Positions 51,458-61,226 of a stretch of 64,000 nt of DNA are shown here, piece by piece. Below the pieces are notes generated by a model. That model saw nothing but the letters and a program-made list of their open reading frames with translations. It was not told the DNA's origin and did not search any database. The stretch spans positions 62,001 to 126,000 of the forward strand of contig JBGTKP010000031.1 of the NCBI GenBank assembly GCA_041744575.1, read 5' to 3'. Source of the DNA: JTS-RE37 sp041744575. Lineage in GTDB: Bacteria; Bacteroidota; Bacteroidia; Flavobacteriales; Flavobacteriaceae. Numbering within the stretch: the stretch's first letter is position 1; every line of letters begins with the position of its first letter. Position numbers and translations under genes: made by a program.

Positions 51458-53209
51458 CTAAGATATAAAATCAAAATAAGCACGCAAAATCTTGTCATTG
51501 ATCATCCTTGGGGTTCGTACTTCCAGTACTTTGGGAATAGCCGATGCCATGAAAAAATTCGACAAACCCTCCCTTAGCTCCGAAACATCACTTGCCAGGA
51601 TGTGCGAAAGACCATAGAATTCGCACAATTTTCCCAGATTTAAACTCTGTACGGTTTCGAAAAACTTTTCAAAATTTTCCGACGCTTCCTTCCCTGGCAG
51701 AATTCTGAAAATACCCCCTCCCCCATTATTGATGACAATGATCCTGAAATCAGGGCGCAGATAGGAATTCCAGAGTGCATTGCTGTCATAGAGAAAACTG
51801 AGATCTCCTGTTAACAAAAGACTTGGACTTCCCGCGAATAGCGAGGCTCCCACCGCAGTTGACGTGCTGCCATCAATACCGCTTGTCCCTCTGTTACAAA
51901 AGACACTGAGGGAAGAATCCATATCAAACAACTGGGTATATCGTACTGTAGAACTATTGGAAAGCTGCACATGATATCCTTTTGGTATCATCCGGAGGAT
52001 AGCGTCAAATGCCAGCATATCCGAAAATGGAATTGCCTTCAGATACTCTTTCCGCCTCGCACGGTATCGGGCTTTGACCTTGTCCCAGTAAGAACGATAA
52101 TCGCTGGATCCAGGGCTTCCATCGCGATAGATCTTCTCCAGGAAGGAATTAATATCTGCCTTAAAATGTGTGTCCAGGCAAAAATAAGTATCATTGGCAT
52201 TTTTTGGATCGATATGCCAGTGATGTAAAGGGCGGTATTTTCTGAGAAAGGCCTTCACCTTTTTTGATACGACCATACCACCGAAAGTCAGGAGAATTTC
52301 CGGCTGCAACTTGCTGAATTCCTGATCCGGATTTTCCGAGTTTTCAATGGGAGCAATTATGCTATCGATACTCGGAAAAAATGCCGGATGGTGCAGGTTG
52401 GAAGTTGTTTCTGTAAAAACAATGACGGAGGGATCTGCTGCAAGCATCCCTGAAATAACTTCGGTTACAGATCCGGGAAAACTGGTGCCTACCAGAACTA
52501 TTTTCCTGCCGGCTGCGTGCCATTCCTTAGCAACGGCGAATCCGGGAGATTCAAGTTTGTCAATCCCCGATATAGTAATTTCTCCGGTACTCGCCGGATG
52601 ATCCAAAATGCCGTACAAGGGTTCTTCCAAAGGTATATTTACATGCACCGGGCTGCTGGCACTGATAGCTGTATTGAAAGCCTGGTTCAACAGGTCATTG
52701 TTGCGTTTGCGTAGCTCTTTAAGAACATGTAGATGGCGGCCCTTGTTGTCCATATCGGGCTCCTGCCGGGATGATCCGCCGCCCAGCCCGGGTCTGATAT
52801 CCAGGCTGAGATTGGCTGAAAATGACACGTGCTGGGCCATCACGTTTTCCTGCCTTATGGTTTGTCCGTCACCGATATCTATTTTTTCCGGAGGCCTGTC
52901 AGCAGAGAGTACAATGATCGGACAATCACTGTAATAAGCTTCGGCTACCGCTGGATAATAGTTCAGGACGGCACTTCCCGAGGTACAGACCAAAACTGCT
53001 GGCTGGCGGGTTTGTTGTACAATACCGAGGGCAAAAAATGAAGCGCATCGTTCGTCAACAATACTATAACATTGGAAAAAAGGGTCCTCTGTAAATCCGA
53101 TGATCAGAGGAGCATTCCTTGATCCCGGCGAAATAATGATCTTATCAATTCCCCTTTTTTTACAATGATCAATTACCACTTGCGCAACAGGGACATCCGT
53201 ATATTTCAT
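51458..53209 (-). CDS. menD: SEPHCHC synthase (MenD, thiamine diphosphate)
   Basis: A 583-residue ThDP enzyme; ATG at 53207-53209 (MKYTDVPVAQVVI), with an equivalent ATG two codons upstream. It begins with IIISPGSRNAPLIIGF and DERCASFFALG (active-site Glu region), and the C-terminal ThDP motif is GDLSFLYDSNALWN with NNGGGGIFRILPG. It joins isochorismate and 2-oxoglutarate in menaquinone synthesis. It follows the isochorismate synthase gene by 28 bases and precedes DUF2853. Normal length. Confidence 0.92.
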   Translation of the reverse strand: MKYTDVPVAQVVIDHCKKRGIDKIIISPGSRNAPLIIGFTEDPFFQCYSIVDERCASFFALGIVQQTRQPAVLVCTSGSAVLNYYPAVAEAYYSDCPIIVLSADRPPEKIDIGDGQTIRQENVMAQHVSFSANLSLDIRPGLGGGSSRQEPDMDNKGRHLHVLKELRKRNNDLLNQAFNTAISASSPVHVNIPLEEPLYGILDHPASTGEITISGIDKLESPGFAVAKEWHAAGRKIVLVGTSFPGSVTEVISGMLAADPSVIVFTETTSNLHHPAFFPSIDSIIAPIENSENPDQEFSKLQPEILLTFGGMVVSKKVKAFLRKYRPLHHWHIDPKNANDTYFCLDTHFKADINSFLEKIYRDGSPGSSDYRSYWDKVKARYRARRKEYLKAIPFSDMLAFDAILRMIPKGYHVQLSNSSTVRYTQLFDMDSSLSVFCNRGTSGIDGSTSTAVGASLFAGSPSLLLTGDLSFLYDSNALWNSYLRPDFRIIVINNGGGGIFRILPGKEASENFEKFFETVQSLNLGKLCEFYGLSHILASDVSELREGLSNFFMASAIPKVLEVRTPRMINDKILRAYFDFIS

Positions 53210-53237
53210 AAACATTTCAAAAATACGATCCTTCCTT

Positions 53238-54335
53238 TTATTGACCCAATCCCTGAGGGGAATTGTATAATACCCGCCACATCGTGTTCCATTTTGCCTT
53301 TATTTCCAGCCATTCATTTTCAGGGATGGAGCCCGAGGTTATTCCTCCGCCGGCATATAAGAGATACCGTTGGTTCTGATATTGCATGCACCTGAGGTTG
53401 ACATATAAACTGCAACCGGGTTGTTCCCAGAGATTTAATTCGCCTAAATACCCGGTGTAAAATTGCCGGTCATAGGTTTCATTGCTGATGATAAAATCCG
53501 ATGCGGCGGATACCGGTAACCCGCAAACCGCAGGCGTGGGGTGTAGTGCCGATATAATGACGTCCAGACTGTTGTTGCCCGACTTCGCCAAAATGATGTT
53601 TCTTAAATGCCAGACGTCCGCCGCCCGTATCGACACCGTCTCATCAACCTCCAGATCATCACAAACAGGATAAAGGCGATCCTTTAAATAAGTTGTCACC
53701 ATTTCCTGTTCCTCCTGTTCCTTGTTGTTCCATTGTGGTAAGATTCCCTCCCGGAGGGGTTGCGTACCCGCAAGGGCCATGGTCTTCAGCCTGTCTCCGA
53801 ACATTTCAAGCAATAGTTCAGGGCTGGCTCCCAGCCATGTGCCAATGTGCGGATGGTGCCAGAGATAACAGAATGCCCCGGTGTTTATCGCCAGTAAGGT
53901 TGGAAATACTGTAAGTGGATGACACTTTGATTTTACTTCAGTGCTGCATGAAAGCACAACTTTCCGCAAAATTCCGTTGCGGATGGATTTTTGTGCGAGT
54001 CGGATGAGCCTGATATGACCTGCCTTTTTGCCTTTTCCTGTTGAAATATGTTCCTTTACATCAAACAATTCCGGCCTATCTGGCCCAGCCGGAGATTCGG
54101 CACGAATGATTTGATCCGGCCGTATCAACACTGGCAGGGGATGGCGATCAAAAGGAGCGAAGATAAATCCGCTTTGAGAAAAGTCGCTTCCTGTGTGCAG
54201 CCTGTCATCGGCCTGGAAAATGCCAAAGATCTCCGGTTGATCCGGCTTCCTGTAAAGTACGAATGGGCGGGAGGCATCTATTTGTTCCGAGGCCCGACCC
54301 AGCAATTGCGAGAAGCTATTCTTTTGGTAAAGCAA
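53238..54335 (-). CDS. menF: Isochorismate synthase
   Basis: A 365-residue chorismate-binding enzyme. Motifs: IRNGILRKVVLSC, GASPELLLEM, MALAGTQPLR, PTPAVCGLPVSAA and YTGYLGEL. It converts chorismate to isochorismate as the first committed step of menaquinone synthesis. The start is a TTG at 54333-54335; an in-frame TAA lies 30 bases upstream with no ATG between, and the stop of the thioesterase gene overlaps by 20 bases, which suggests coupled translation. It precedes menD. Confidence 0.88.
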   Translation of the reverse strand: MLYQKNSFSQLLGRASEQIDASRPFVLYRKPDQPEIFGIFQADDRLHTGSDFSQSGFIFAPFDRHPLPVLIRPDQIIRAESPAGPDRPELFDVKEHISTGKGKKAGHIRLIRLAQKSIRNGILRKVVLSCSTEVKSKCHPLTVFPTLLAINTGAFCYLWHHPHIGTWLGASPELLLEMFGDRLKTMALAGTQPLREGILPQWNNKEQEEQEMVTTYLKDRLYPVCDDLEVDETVSIRAADVWHLRNIILAKSGNNSLDVIISALHPTPAVCGLPVSAASDFIISNETYDRQFYTGYLGELNLWEQPGCSLYVNLRCMQYQNQRYLLYAGGGITSGSIPENEWLEIKAKWNTMWRVLYNSPQGLGQ

Positions 54336-54738
54336 TAGTTGTGAGTTTGCATAGCGATATTAACTGACCCTCCTCATCTGTGATCCTGATTTCCCAGAGC
54401 TGGGTGGTCCTGCCTTTATGAATGATGGTTGCTTTGGCAAATACATAACCTTCGCGGATACTCCTTAGGTGGTTCGCCGAAATTTCAATCCCCCTCACAA
54501 CAAACTTATTGCCATCCAGGAAAACATATGAAGCAGCGCTTCCGACACTCTCGGCAAGGGCAACCGAAGCCCCTCCGTGCAATACCCCATCCGGTTGATG
54601 CACTTTAGCCGTTACGGGCATCTTTGCAGTGAGGTAATCCTCACCTACATCGATGTACTCGATTTCCAAAGTGTCCATGAGGGTGTCCTTACGAATGTCA
54701 TTGCAAATCCTTATAATTTTTTCCTGATATTCGTTCAT
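54316..54738 (-). CDS. PaaI-type hotdog thioesterase, candidate DHNA-CoA thioesterase
   Basis: A 140-residue hotdog-fold enzyme. The PaaI motif HQPDGVLHGGASVALAESVGSAA contains the HGG turn and the catalytic-region Glu. It hydrolyses an acyl-CoA. Position at the head of the menF-menD unit (20-base overlap with menF) makes 1,4-dihydroxy-2-naphthoyl-CoA the likely substrate, as in MenI. The length is typical. The start ATG at 54736-54738 follows a 384-base gap. Confidence 0.86.
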   Translation of the reverse strand: MNEYQEKIIRICNDIRKDTLMDTLEIEYIDVGEDYLTAKMPVTAKVHQPDGVLHGGASVALAESVGSAASYVFLDGNKFVVRGIEISANHLRSIREGYVFAKATIIHKGRTTQLWEIRITDEEGQLISLCKLTTIALPKE

Positions 54739-55122
54739 GGAACAAAATTTTCCATAAAATTAATCATTCACAGTCAAATGACAGACATGTAATTCCGGGG
54801 GGATGCATATGGCTGAAAAGGTAGAGAGATATCAGCGTTCGAATTTTCTCAAGTATCCTGTCGAACTTCGGCCTGAGGGTAATTACGTCATGAAGTGTCA
54901 GACACTTTATAAATAGTATCATAACAATCACAATCAGGAGGAATTGATTGGATGCCCCATCCGGCAAAAAGTGGGCTTTTCAAAAAAAAGGGATCCACCT
55001 TTCTACCAAGCGGATATGACTGGAAATAGCGAAAAGTTGAATCCTTGTTTTCTGCGAGGGCCAAAGTACCTATTTTTGAGGATAAGCCAATAATTTAGAA
55101 AACTGATCAACCAACTTATCCG
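54739..55122. other. Divergent intergenic region with a palindrome and a short SD-led frame
   Basis: It separates the thioesterase/men unit from the GNAT gene. A 15-base inverted repeat lies at 54893-54907 (AAGTGTC A GACACTT). At 54936-54941 an AGGAGG precedes an ATG at 54952 that opens a 25-codon frame (MPHPAKSGLF...) ending at TAG. In Bacteroidota, where SD sites are rare, this is notable but the frame is too short to call as a gene. Otherwise nothing is seen. Confidence 0.4.
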
Positions 55123-55680
55123 ATGCTGGAACCCCTAACTCTTGAAAATAATTACGCACGGCTTTCTCCCTTGAGCAGAGAAAACTATCACGAGCTCCTT
55201 CCGATAGCAGCTGAGCCGGGTCTCTTAAGATATTCTCCTTCCGAGATAGCGTCTCCAAAGGATTTGAGAGCCTATGTCGAAACCGCATTGGCAGAATATG
55301 ACAGAAAGGTCTCTGTGCCATTCATAATTTATGATAAAATGGTTCATAAGTACGCCGGTAGCACCCGCTACATGCATATCGACCGAAAGAACAAAACAGT
55401 TCATATAGGGTCCACCTGGATAGGAGCGGAATTTCAGGGGAGCGGACTAAATACCCATATAAAGCATTTAATGCTGGATTTCGCCTTTGGGGCCATGGAG
55501 ATGGAGAAGACAGAATTTCGTATTGACGAGCGGAATATGCGTTCCAGGAAGGCAGTAGAAAAACTGGGAGCAGTGCTTGAAGGGATATTGCGAAGAGATG
55601 TTTATCTGGTTGATGGATATAAGAGAAACACCTGCTGCTACGGAATTCTCAATACGGAATGGGAATTAAGGAAATCCTGA
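55123..55680 (+). CDS. GNAT family acetyltransferase (RimJ/RimL-like)
   Basis: A 185-residue N-acetyltransferase. The acetyl-CoA site is GSTWIGAEFQGSGLNTHIKH, followed by the RimJ/RimL-type motif FRIDERNMRSRKAVEKLGAVLEG. Such enzymes acetylate protein N-termini, small amines or antibiotics; the target is not known. ATG at 55123. It stands alone, with 170 bases to the next gene. Confidence 0.86.
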   Translation: MLEPLTLENNYARLSPLSRENYHELLPIAAEPGLLRYSPSEIASPKDLRAYVETALAEYDRKVSVPFIIYDKMVHKYAGSTRYMHIDRKNKTVHIGSTWIGAEFQGSGLNTHIKHLMLDFAFGAMEMEKTEFRIDERNMRSRKAVEKLGAVLEGILRRDVYLVDGYKRNTCCYGILNTEWELRKS

Positions 55681-55850
55681 AATTTTCAGGCATGAAAGTT
55701 TCGGCTGATAGTCCCCGGTTAAAAGTGGTAACCTTTAATTAGTCATCTTACCACAAAATCCCCAGCCTTCACAACAATAAATTGCAGGCAGGGTGAATTA
55801 ATAGCAATTTGCACTCCTTTTAAATATATCTCAATCTCAATCTGTCCGCT

Positions 55851-56558
55851 ATGGCCAAATGGTTATTTTATGTACTGCTTCTGAGTGTAGTTTCGACTTC
55901 CTATGCCGACTGTCTTAACGCGTATTCAAATGCAAGTTATACGTTGTCTCATGCTAAAAAATCTCTTGAGTCGCATAATTTCGACCATCAGCAATATTAC
56001 GCCGAACGAGCTCTTGATGCTTTGGAAAAGACACGCCTCCTCGTAGGACAGTGTGGTTGTGACGCATCCCTGAATTCCATACAAAACGGTATCGATAATT
56101 TACGGAAGTCTCTGGATCCAAAGGACTGGGAAATGGGTCGTTACTTTACAAAGAAGGCAGTTGCCGATGCACAAATGCTGATGACCACCCTTGATTCATG
56201 TACGGGGGGCCTTCAGGTTCCGCAACAGGATCCGGAGATGGAAACAGCTGGCATAGAAGAGGGTCCGGTCGGCAATGAAATCAAACCATCCGGCGAATTG
56301 AAGGCACAATTACAACTCAAACGTATTGCAGAAATTACCCTTGTGGAATTTACCCAAAAATGCCGGGAACTCGGCGAAATAACAGGATGCGGATCGGTAC
56401 CAGCATTTGCCGGGAATTTCCTTACCCGATCCGACGAAGAACTGGAAAATGAAACCCTGGAGGCAACACGAAAATTCTACATGCAACAATACATGAACCT
56501 TCAGAATGAGGCGCTTCTGGTCTTAAAAAAATGTTCCTCGTCCAAAGAAAAAGAATAA
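55851..56558 (+). CDS. Secreted helical protein of unknown function
   Basis: A 235-residue protein with a signal peptide (about 1-19, MAKWLFYVLLLSVVSTSYA). The mature N-terminal half (about 20-125) is helical with several Cys (DCLNAY, GQCGCDA, LDSCTGG), suggesting disulfides. A low-complexity linker and a second helical part with two more Cys (QKCRE, ITGCGSV) follow. I do not recognise the family. It lies 12 bases from the convergent RHS-like gene. Confidence 0.7.
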   Translation: MAKWLFYVLLLSVVSTSYADCLNAYSNASYTLSHAKKSLESHNFDHQQYYAERALDALEKTRLLVGQCGCDASLNSIQNGIDNLRKSLDPKDWEMGRYFTKKAVADAQMLMTTLDSCTGGLQVPQQDPEMETAGIEEGPVGNEIKPSGELKAQLQLKRIAEITLVEFTQKCRELGEITGCGSVPAFAGNFLTRSDEELENETLEATRKFYMQQYMNLQNEALLVLKKCSSSKEKE

Positions 56559-56570
56559 CAATCCGTGTGA

Positions 56571-57509
56571 CTAGTCAGGATCCTTTTCCTCTGCAGGATC
56601 TTCATAATATGTTATTCTGCGGGTGGTATACTCATTATCAGGAGTAACGATCTTTTTCACCCAATTGCCATCAGAGCTGCTGTCAAATTGATAAATAAAT
56701 TCTTTTTTGGATTCCTGCTGCCCATTCTTTGTAATTATCCCTGACAGGATGCCCTGCTCTTTGTATTCGAAAATCTCTTCGCTGAACGGGACCATGGCTC
56801 CGGAATTAGGGTCCACATCGAAGCTTAATTCGCGCATGACCCGGCCGGTAGGATCATACCAGGTCTCGTCCGCTTTGATCAGCAGACCTTCCATATATTC
56901 CCTTATTAATACCTTTCTGACGACCGAGCCATCGTCCTGTTTGCTCTTTGTGGATTTTACAGATTTATGTAAAACGCCGTTCAGTAAATAGGTGGTGGTG
57001 GCGTCCTCTTCGGTTGATTCGTATGCTATATTCGTCTCGTCCATCCGATCCTGATTCGAACGGATCATCCTGACCAGTCTGCCACCGGTACCATACAGGT
57101 ACTCGTAGGTATCCAGAAACTGCTTATTGTACGAGAGAATTTTTTCGATGATCCTTTTTTGAGGAAGGCTGTCATGGGTGTAGAAATGCGCCATTGACGT
57201 GACCCTGTCCAACGCTCCATCCCGATAGGATTCATCCCTTCTTTCCTTGAGATATCCCCCACGATACATATAATAATTGATATCATAATCATCCGCGCTG
57301 AATCGGGTAACCGATTTTGTCAGATGTCCTTTTTTATTAAATTCGAATTCCTCTTTCCCATAGTCTGTAATAACCAGGCATGACTTCACCCTTCCATGCA
57401 AATCAAAATCCTCTCTGGTAAAAATTTTTGGTTCCTGTGAAAACAGCAGAGCAGGAAATAGGAAGGCATATCCGCAACAAACCAGGATGACTGCGTATTT
57501 CTTGACCAT
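56571..57509 (-). CDS. Secreted protein with RHS/YwqK-like strand repeats
   Basis: A 312-residue protein with a signal peptide to about residue 25 (ending LFSQ). The body is a series of short beta hairpins with Tyr, Gly and charged turns, e.g. EEFEFNKKGHLTKSVTRF and YLYGTGGRLVRMIRS, resembling the toxin-antitoxin YwqK/RHS-repeat-type protein folds seen in Bacteroidota. A role is unknown. It is followed by a convergent gene 12 bases away. Start ATG at 57507-57509. Confidence 0.68.
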   Translation of the reverse strand: MVKKYAVILVCCGYAFLFPALLFSQEPKIFTREDFDLHGRVKSCLVITDYGKEEFEFNKKGHLTKSVTRFSADDYDINYYMYRGGYLKERRDESYRDGALDRVTSMAHFYTHDSLPQKRIIEKILSYNKQFLDTYEYLYGTGGRLVRMIRSNQDRMDETNIAYESTEEDATTTYLLNGVLHKSVKSTKSKQDDGSVVRKVLIREYMEGLLIKADETWYDPTGRVMRELSFDVDPNSGAMVPFSEEIFEYKEQGILSGIITKNGQQESKKEFIYQFDSSSDGNWVKKIVTPDNEYTTRRITYYEDPAEEKDPD

Positions 57510-57556
57510 GCGGCAAAATTACTTTATATTCATTCATTAGAAAACAAAATGCGGAC

Positions 57557-57590
57557 CAAATAAAAAGGGGGCGATGATCATCGCCCCCCG
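57557..57590 (-). terminator. Terminator after dnaK
   Basis: A perfect 22-base palindrome, GGGGGCGATGA (57567-57577) and TCATCGCCCCC (57578-57588), lies 38 bases past the dnaK stop. On the leftward transcript it is followed by a U-rich run from the A tract at 57556-57566. It is a strong intrinsic terminator. Confidence 0.88.
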
Positions 57591-57626
57591 GAATCAATCC
57601 TGTCAGTTCACGCCTATGGGCAGAAC

Positions 57627-59543
57627 TTATTTCACTTCTTCAAAATCGACATCTTCTACATTGTCCGCTTCTTTAGCCGTATCTGAAGAACCGCTATCCT
57701 GCCCATCGGAAGAATTTCCTCCGGCAGTTTTCTGATCCTCTGCCTGCGCTTTGTACATTTCTTCAGAAGCAACCTTCCAGGCCTCATTGATCTTCTCAAG
57801 GGCCGGATTGATCTGCGAAATATCCTTTGTCGCATACGCCGCTTTCAATTCCCCAAGGGCTTCTACAATCGGCTTTTTCTTTTCCTCCGAAAGTTTCTCT
57901 CCAAATTCCTTCAGCTGTTTCTCCGTTTGGAAAATCATTCCATCAGCTTCATTCAGCTTATCGACAGATTCTCTGGACTTCTTATCAGCTTCGGCATTTG
58001 CTTCGGCTTCAGCCTTCATTTTCTTGATCTCATCCTCCGTCAGACCGGATGAAGCTTCAATACGTATATCCTGCGTCTTATTTGTGGCCTTATCGGTTGC
58101 AGAAACCTTTATAATTCCATTGGCATCAATATCAAAAGTCACTTCAATCTGAGGCGTTCCTCGTGGGGATGGTGGTATACCATCCAGGTGGAAACGTCCG
58201 ATCGTCTTATTGTCATTGGCCATCGATCTTTCACCCTGGAGTACATGGATTTCCACAGAAGGCTGATTATCTGCTGCTGTAGAAAAGATCTGAGACTTTT
58301 TGGTTGGGATCGTAGTGTTGGCCTCAATCAATTTTGTAAGCACACCTCCCATGGTCTCGATACCCAGTGACAGCGGGGTAACATCCAACAGCAGCACATC
58401 CTTCACATCACCGCTAAGGACACCGCCCTGAATAGCCGCGCCTACAGCTACCACTTCGTCAGGATTCACACCTTTGGACGGTTTTTTACCAAAAAACTTT
58501 TCTACCGCCTCCTGAACTGCCGGGATACGTGTAGATCCCCCGACCAAAATGATCTCATCTATGTCACTTTTTGACAATCCTGCTGCCTTCAGAGCAGTTT
58601 CACAGGGTTCAATGGTCCTCTTGACAAGATCGGCAATCAATTGTTCAAATTTGGCTCTGGACAATGTGCGCACCAAATGCTTTGGCCCGGTGGCCGTAGC
58701 GGTGACATACGGAAGATTAATTTCCGTTTGAGCAGTAGATGAAAGTTCGATCTTAGCCTTTTCGGCCGCCTCACGAATCCTTTGCAATGCCATTGCATCC
58801 TTCCTCAGGTCTATCTCCTCATCCTTTTTAAACTCATCTGCCAGCCAGTCAATAATCTTCTGATCTACATCATCCCCGCCTAAGTGGGTATCGCCATCCG
58901 TCGACAGTACTTCAAACACCCCGTCCCCGAGTTCCAGGATGGACACATCATGTGTGCCGCCACCAAAGTCGAAAACAACGATCTTCTGATCTTTGTGTTT
59001 TTTATCCAGTCCGTAAGCCAGCGCTGCCGCCGTAGGTTCATTGATAATACGCTCTACTTTAAGTCCCGCAATTTCCCCGGCCTCCTTTGTGGCCTGGCGC
59101 TGTGCATCGTTAAAGTATGCAGGAACGGTAATTACGGCCCTTGTAACCGTCTGTCCCAGATAATCTTCAGCTGTTTTCTTCATTTTCTGAAGAATCATGG
59201 CCGAAAGTTCCTGAGGGGTATAGAGCCGCCCGTCAATATCTACCCTCGGAGTGTCATTGTCTCCTTTTACCACTTTATAGGGAACCCTGTCAGCCTCTTT
59301 TTTTGACTCGGAAAACTTATTTCCCATAAAGCGTTTGATAGAATATATGGTCTTGTGAGGGTTGGTAACCGCTTGTCTCTTGGCCGGATCACCCACCTTT
59401 ATCTCTCCGCCTTCGACAAATGCGATAACGGATGGCGTAGTGCGTTTGCCTTCGGCATTCGGTATTACTACGGGCTCATTACCTTCCATAACAGAGACAC
59501 AGGAATTGGTAGTGCCTAAATCTATTCCAATAATTTTGCTCAT
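57627..59543 (-). CDS. dnaK: Chaperone DnaK (Hsp70)
   Basis: A 638-residue Hsp70. IGIDLGTTNSCVSVMEGNEP opens the ATPase domain; VERIINEPTAAALAYG and VVFDFGGGTHDVSILELG are typical Hsp70 signatures, and the substrate-binding domain follows VLLLDVTPLSLGIETMGG. The C-terminus ends in the acidic VEDVDFEEVK. It refolds proteins with DnaJ and GrpE, neither of which is adjacent. It is a single-gene unit with a strong terminator. Start ATG at 59541-59543. The 233-base gap to sdaA must hold promoters for both divergent genes. Confidence 0.97.
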   Translation of the reverse strand: MSKIIGIDLGTTNSCVSVMEGNEPVVIPNAEGKRTTPSVIAFVEGGEIKVGDPAKRQAVTNPHKTIYSIKRFMGNKFSESKKEADRVPYKVVKGDNDTPRVDIDGRLYTPQELSAMILQKMKKTAEDYLGQTVTRAVITVPAYFNDAQRQATKEAGEIAGLKVERIINEPTAAALAYGLDKKHKDQKIVVFDFGGGTHDVSILELGDGVFEVLSTDGDTHLGGDDVDQKIIDWLADEFKKDEEIDLRKDAMALQRIREAAEKAKIELSSTAQTEINLPYVTATATGPKHLVRTLSRAKFEQLIADLVKRTIEPCETALKAAGLSKSDIDEIILVGGSTRIPAVQEAVEKFFGKKPSKGVNPDEVVAVGAAIQGGVLSGDVKDVLLLDVTPLSLGIETMGGVLTKLIEANTTIPTKKSQIFSTAADNQPSVEIHVLQGERSMANDNKTIGRFHLDGIPPSPRGTPQIEVTFDIDANGIIKVSATDKATNKTQDIRIEASSGLTEDEIKKMKAEAEANAEADKKSRESVDKLNEADGMIFQTEKQLKEFGEKLSEEKKKPIVEALGELKAAYATKDISQINPALEKINEAWKVASEEMYKAQAEDQKTAGGNSSDGQDSGSSDTAKEADNVEDVDFEEVK

Positions 59544-59776
59544 TTCTTATAATTTATAATTAGTGTTGTTCTTTTTTGGATCGATATATAATTGTCAAAC
59601 AACATGCCGAAGCGTTAAAACTGACATGATGTCATTCCGCCATAAACCTGACGAACGGACACGGGTTGGTCGAAGTAAAGGCAGCGCTTCCCCCGCTGGG
59701 TTTTTCCGCCCCGTTGACGGGTTAATTCCATGGGAGCTGAATTAGTTATATCTTTATACATTGTACGCGGACTACT

Positions 59777-61201
59777 ATGGAATGTATCAGTATTTTTGAT
59801 ATGCTTAAGATCGGGGTGGGCCCTTCAAGTTCTCACACCCTTGGACCATGGAGGGCTGCTGAAAGATGGTGCATGGAGATGAACGCGGCAGGACTTCTGG
59901 AGAAGATAGTTGATGTACGCGTCGAAATTTATGGTTCACTGGCGCTTACCGGCAAAGGCCATGCTACGGATTTGGCGCTTATTTTGGGTCTCACCGGAGC
60001 GGATCCGGAAAAAATACCTGTCGAGGAAATTTCTGAAATAGTCGGGCTGATCAAAAGTGAAAAGTCACTCACCCTGGGCGGGGTTAAACAAATCCCCTTC
60101 GATCCCCTTAAGGCACTTGTTTTTAAGAGGGAGTTTCTTCCGTTTCACGCCAACGGACTTATTTTTTACGGAACCCTGGAAAGCGGCAGCGTTGAATCTG
60201 CCACGTATTATTCCATTGGGGGAGGTTTTGTAGTTCAGGAAGAAAGGATCAATGCCAAGAAGAAGAAGCAAGTCTTCCTCACCTTCCCGTTTCCCATAGA
60301 AAAAGGCACGCAATTACTTGATTACTGCAGGGATCAGGGGAAAGCGATTTCGGACATCGTCCTTGAGAACGAAAGATCTCTGCGCTCAGATACTGAAATT
60401 GACCACCAGATCAACCGAATCTGGCAAACCATGCTCGAATGTATGTATCTAGGGTGCCATACCGGGGGGAATCTCCCTGGAGGTCTCAATGTGCGAAGGC
60501 GGGCCTTTGATATGCACAGGAAACTCATGGGAGACCAACCTTATACCGATGCACAACAATGGCTCGCCGCCATTCGCAAAACCGAGGTTAAATTCAGGGA
60601 AATCTTAAAATGGGTCAGTTGTTTTGCATTGAGTGTCAATGAAGTAAATGCATCACTCGGCCGTGTTGTAACAGCGCCAACCAACGGGAGTGCCGGGGTC
60701 ATCCCGGCAGTCCTCATGTACTACATGGTCATTGAAAACCATCACGCAACGATGGCACATGTCAAAAGATTTTTGCTGGTTGCCGGCGAAGTGGGAAGTA
60801 TTTTTAAAAAGGGCGCCACCATTTCTGCGGCTATGGGAGGATGTCAGGCGGAGATCGGTGTATCATCAGCGATGGCGGCGGCTGCATTAACGGAACTCCT
60901 GGGTGGGAGTCCGGAACAGGTCCTCATAGCTGCCGAAATTGCCATGGAGCATCATCTCGGGCTCACCTGTGATCCCATAGCGGGTTTGGTACAAATACCC
61001 TGTATCGAACGCAATTGCATGGGAGCGATCAAAGCGATCAGTGCCGCTGAACTGGCGCTGGAAACAGACCCCAAAAACACCAAGGTGCCATTTGACAAGG
61101 TGGTCGAAACCATGTGGGAAACAGCCAAGGATATGAATTCAAAATACAAAGAAACTTCCGAAGGGGGGCTCGCGCTGGGCGTGCATATGAGTGATTGTTA
61201 G
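59777..61201 (+). CDS. sdaA: L-serine ammonia-lyase (Fe-S, single chain)
   Basis: A 474-residue bacterial serine dehydratase that turns L-serine into pyruvate and ammonia. It starts with the fused beta domain MECISIFDMLKIGVGPSSSHT. The alpha half has the cysteines expected to ligand the 4Fe-4S cluster in GGCQAEIGVSS and CDPIAGLVQIPC, with ERNCMGAIKA. The length is normal for single-polypeptide forms. It diverges from dnaK. Oxygen-sensitive cluster implied by the family. Confidence 0.93.
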   Translation: MECISIFDMLKIGVGPSSSHTLGPWRAAERWCMEMNAAGLLEKIVDVRVEIYGSLALTGKGHATDLALILGLTGADPEKIPVEEISEIVGLIKSEKSLTLGGVKQIPFDPLKALVFKREFLPFHANGLIFYGTLESGSVESATYYSIGGGFVVQEERINAKKKKQVFLTFPFPIEKGTQLLDYCRDQGKAISDIVLENERSLRSDTEIDHQINRIWQTMLECMYLGCHTGGNLPGGLNVRRRAFDMHRKLMGDQPYTDAQQWLAAIRKTEVKFREILKWVSCFALSVNEVNASLGRVVTAPTNGSAGVIPAVLMYYMVIENHHATMAHVKRFLLVAGEVGSIFKKGATISAAMGGCQAEIGVSSAMAAAALTELLGGSPEQVLIAAEIAMEHHLGLTCDPIAGLVQIPCIERNCMGAIKAISAAELALETDPKNTKVPFDKVVETMWETAKDMNSKYKETSEGGLALGVHMSDC

Positions 61202-61226
61202 CCAGCCTGACCCTGCTTTGCGGTAT

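Noticed and set aside
54764..54967. Hydrophobic leftward 67-codon frame
   Set aside because: Composition follows A/T-rich intergenic DNA and there is no ribosome-binding context or family similarity.
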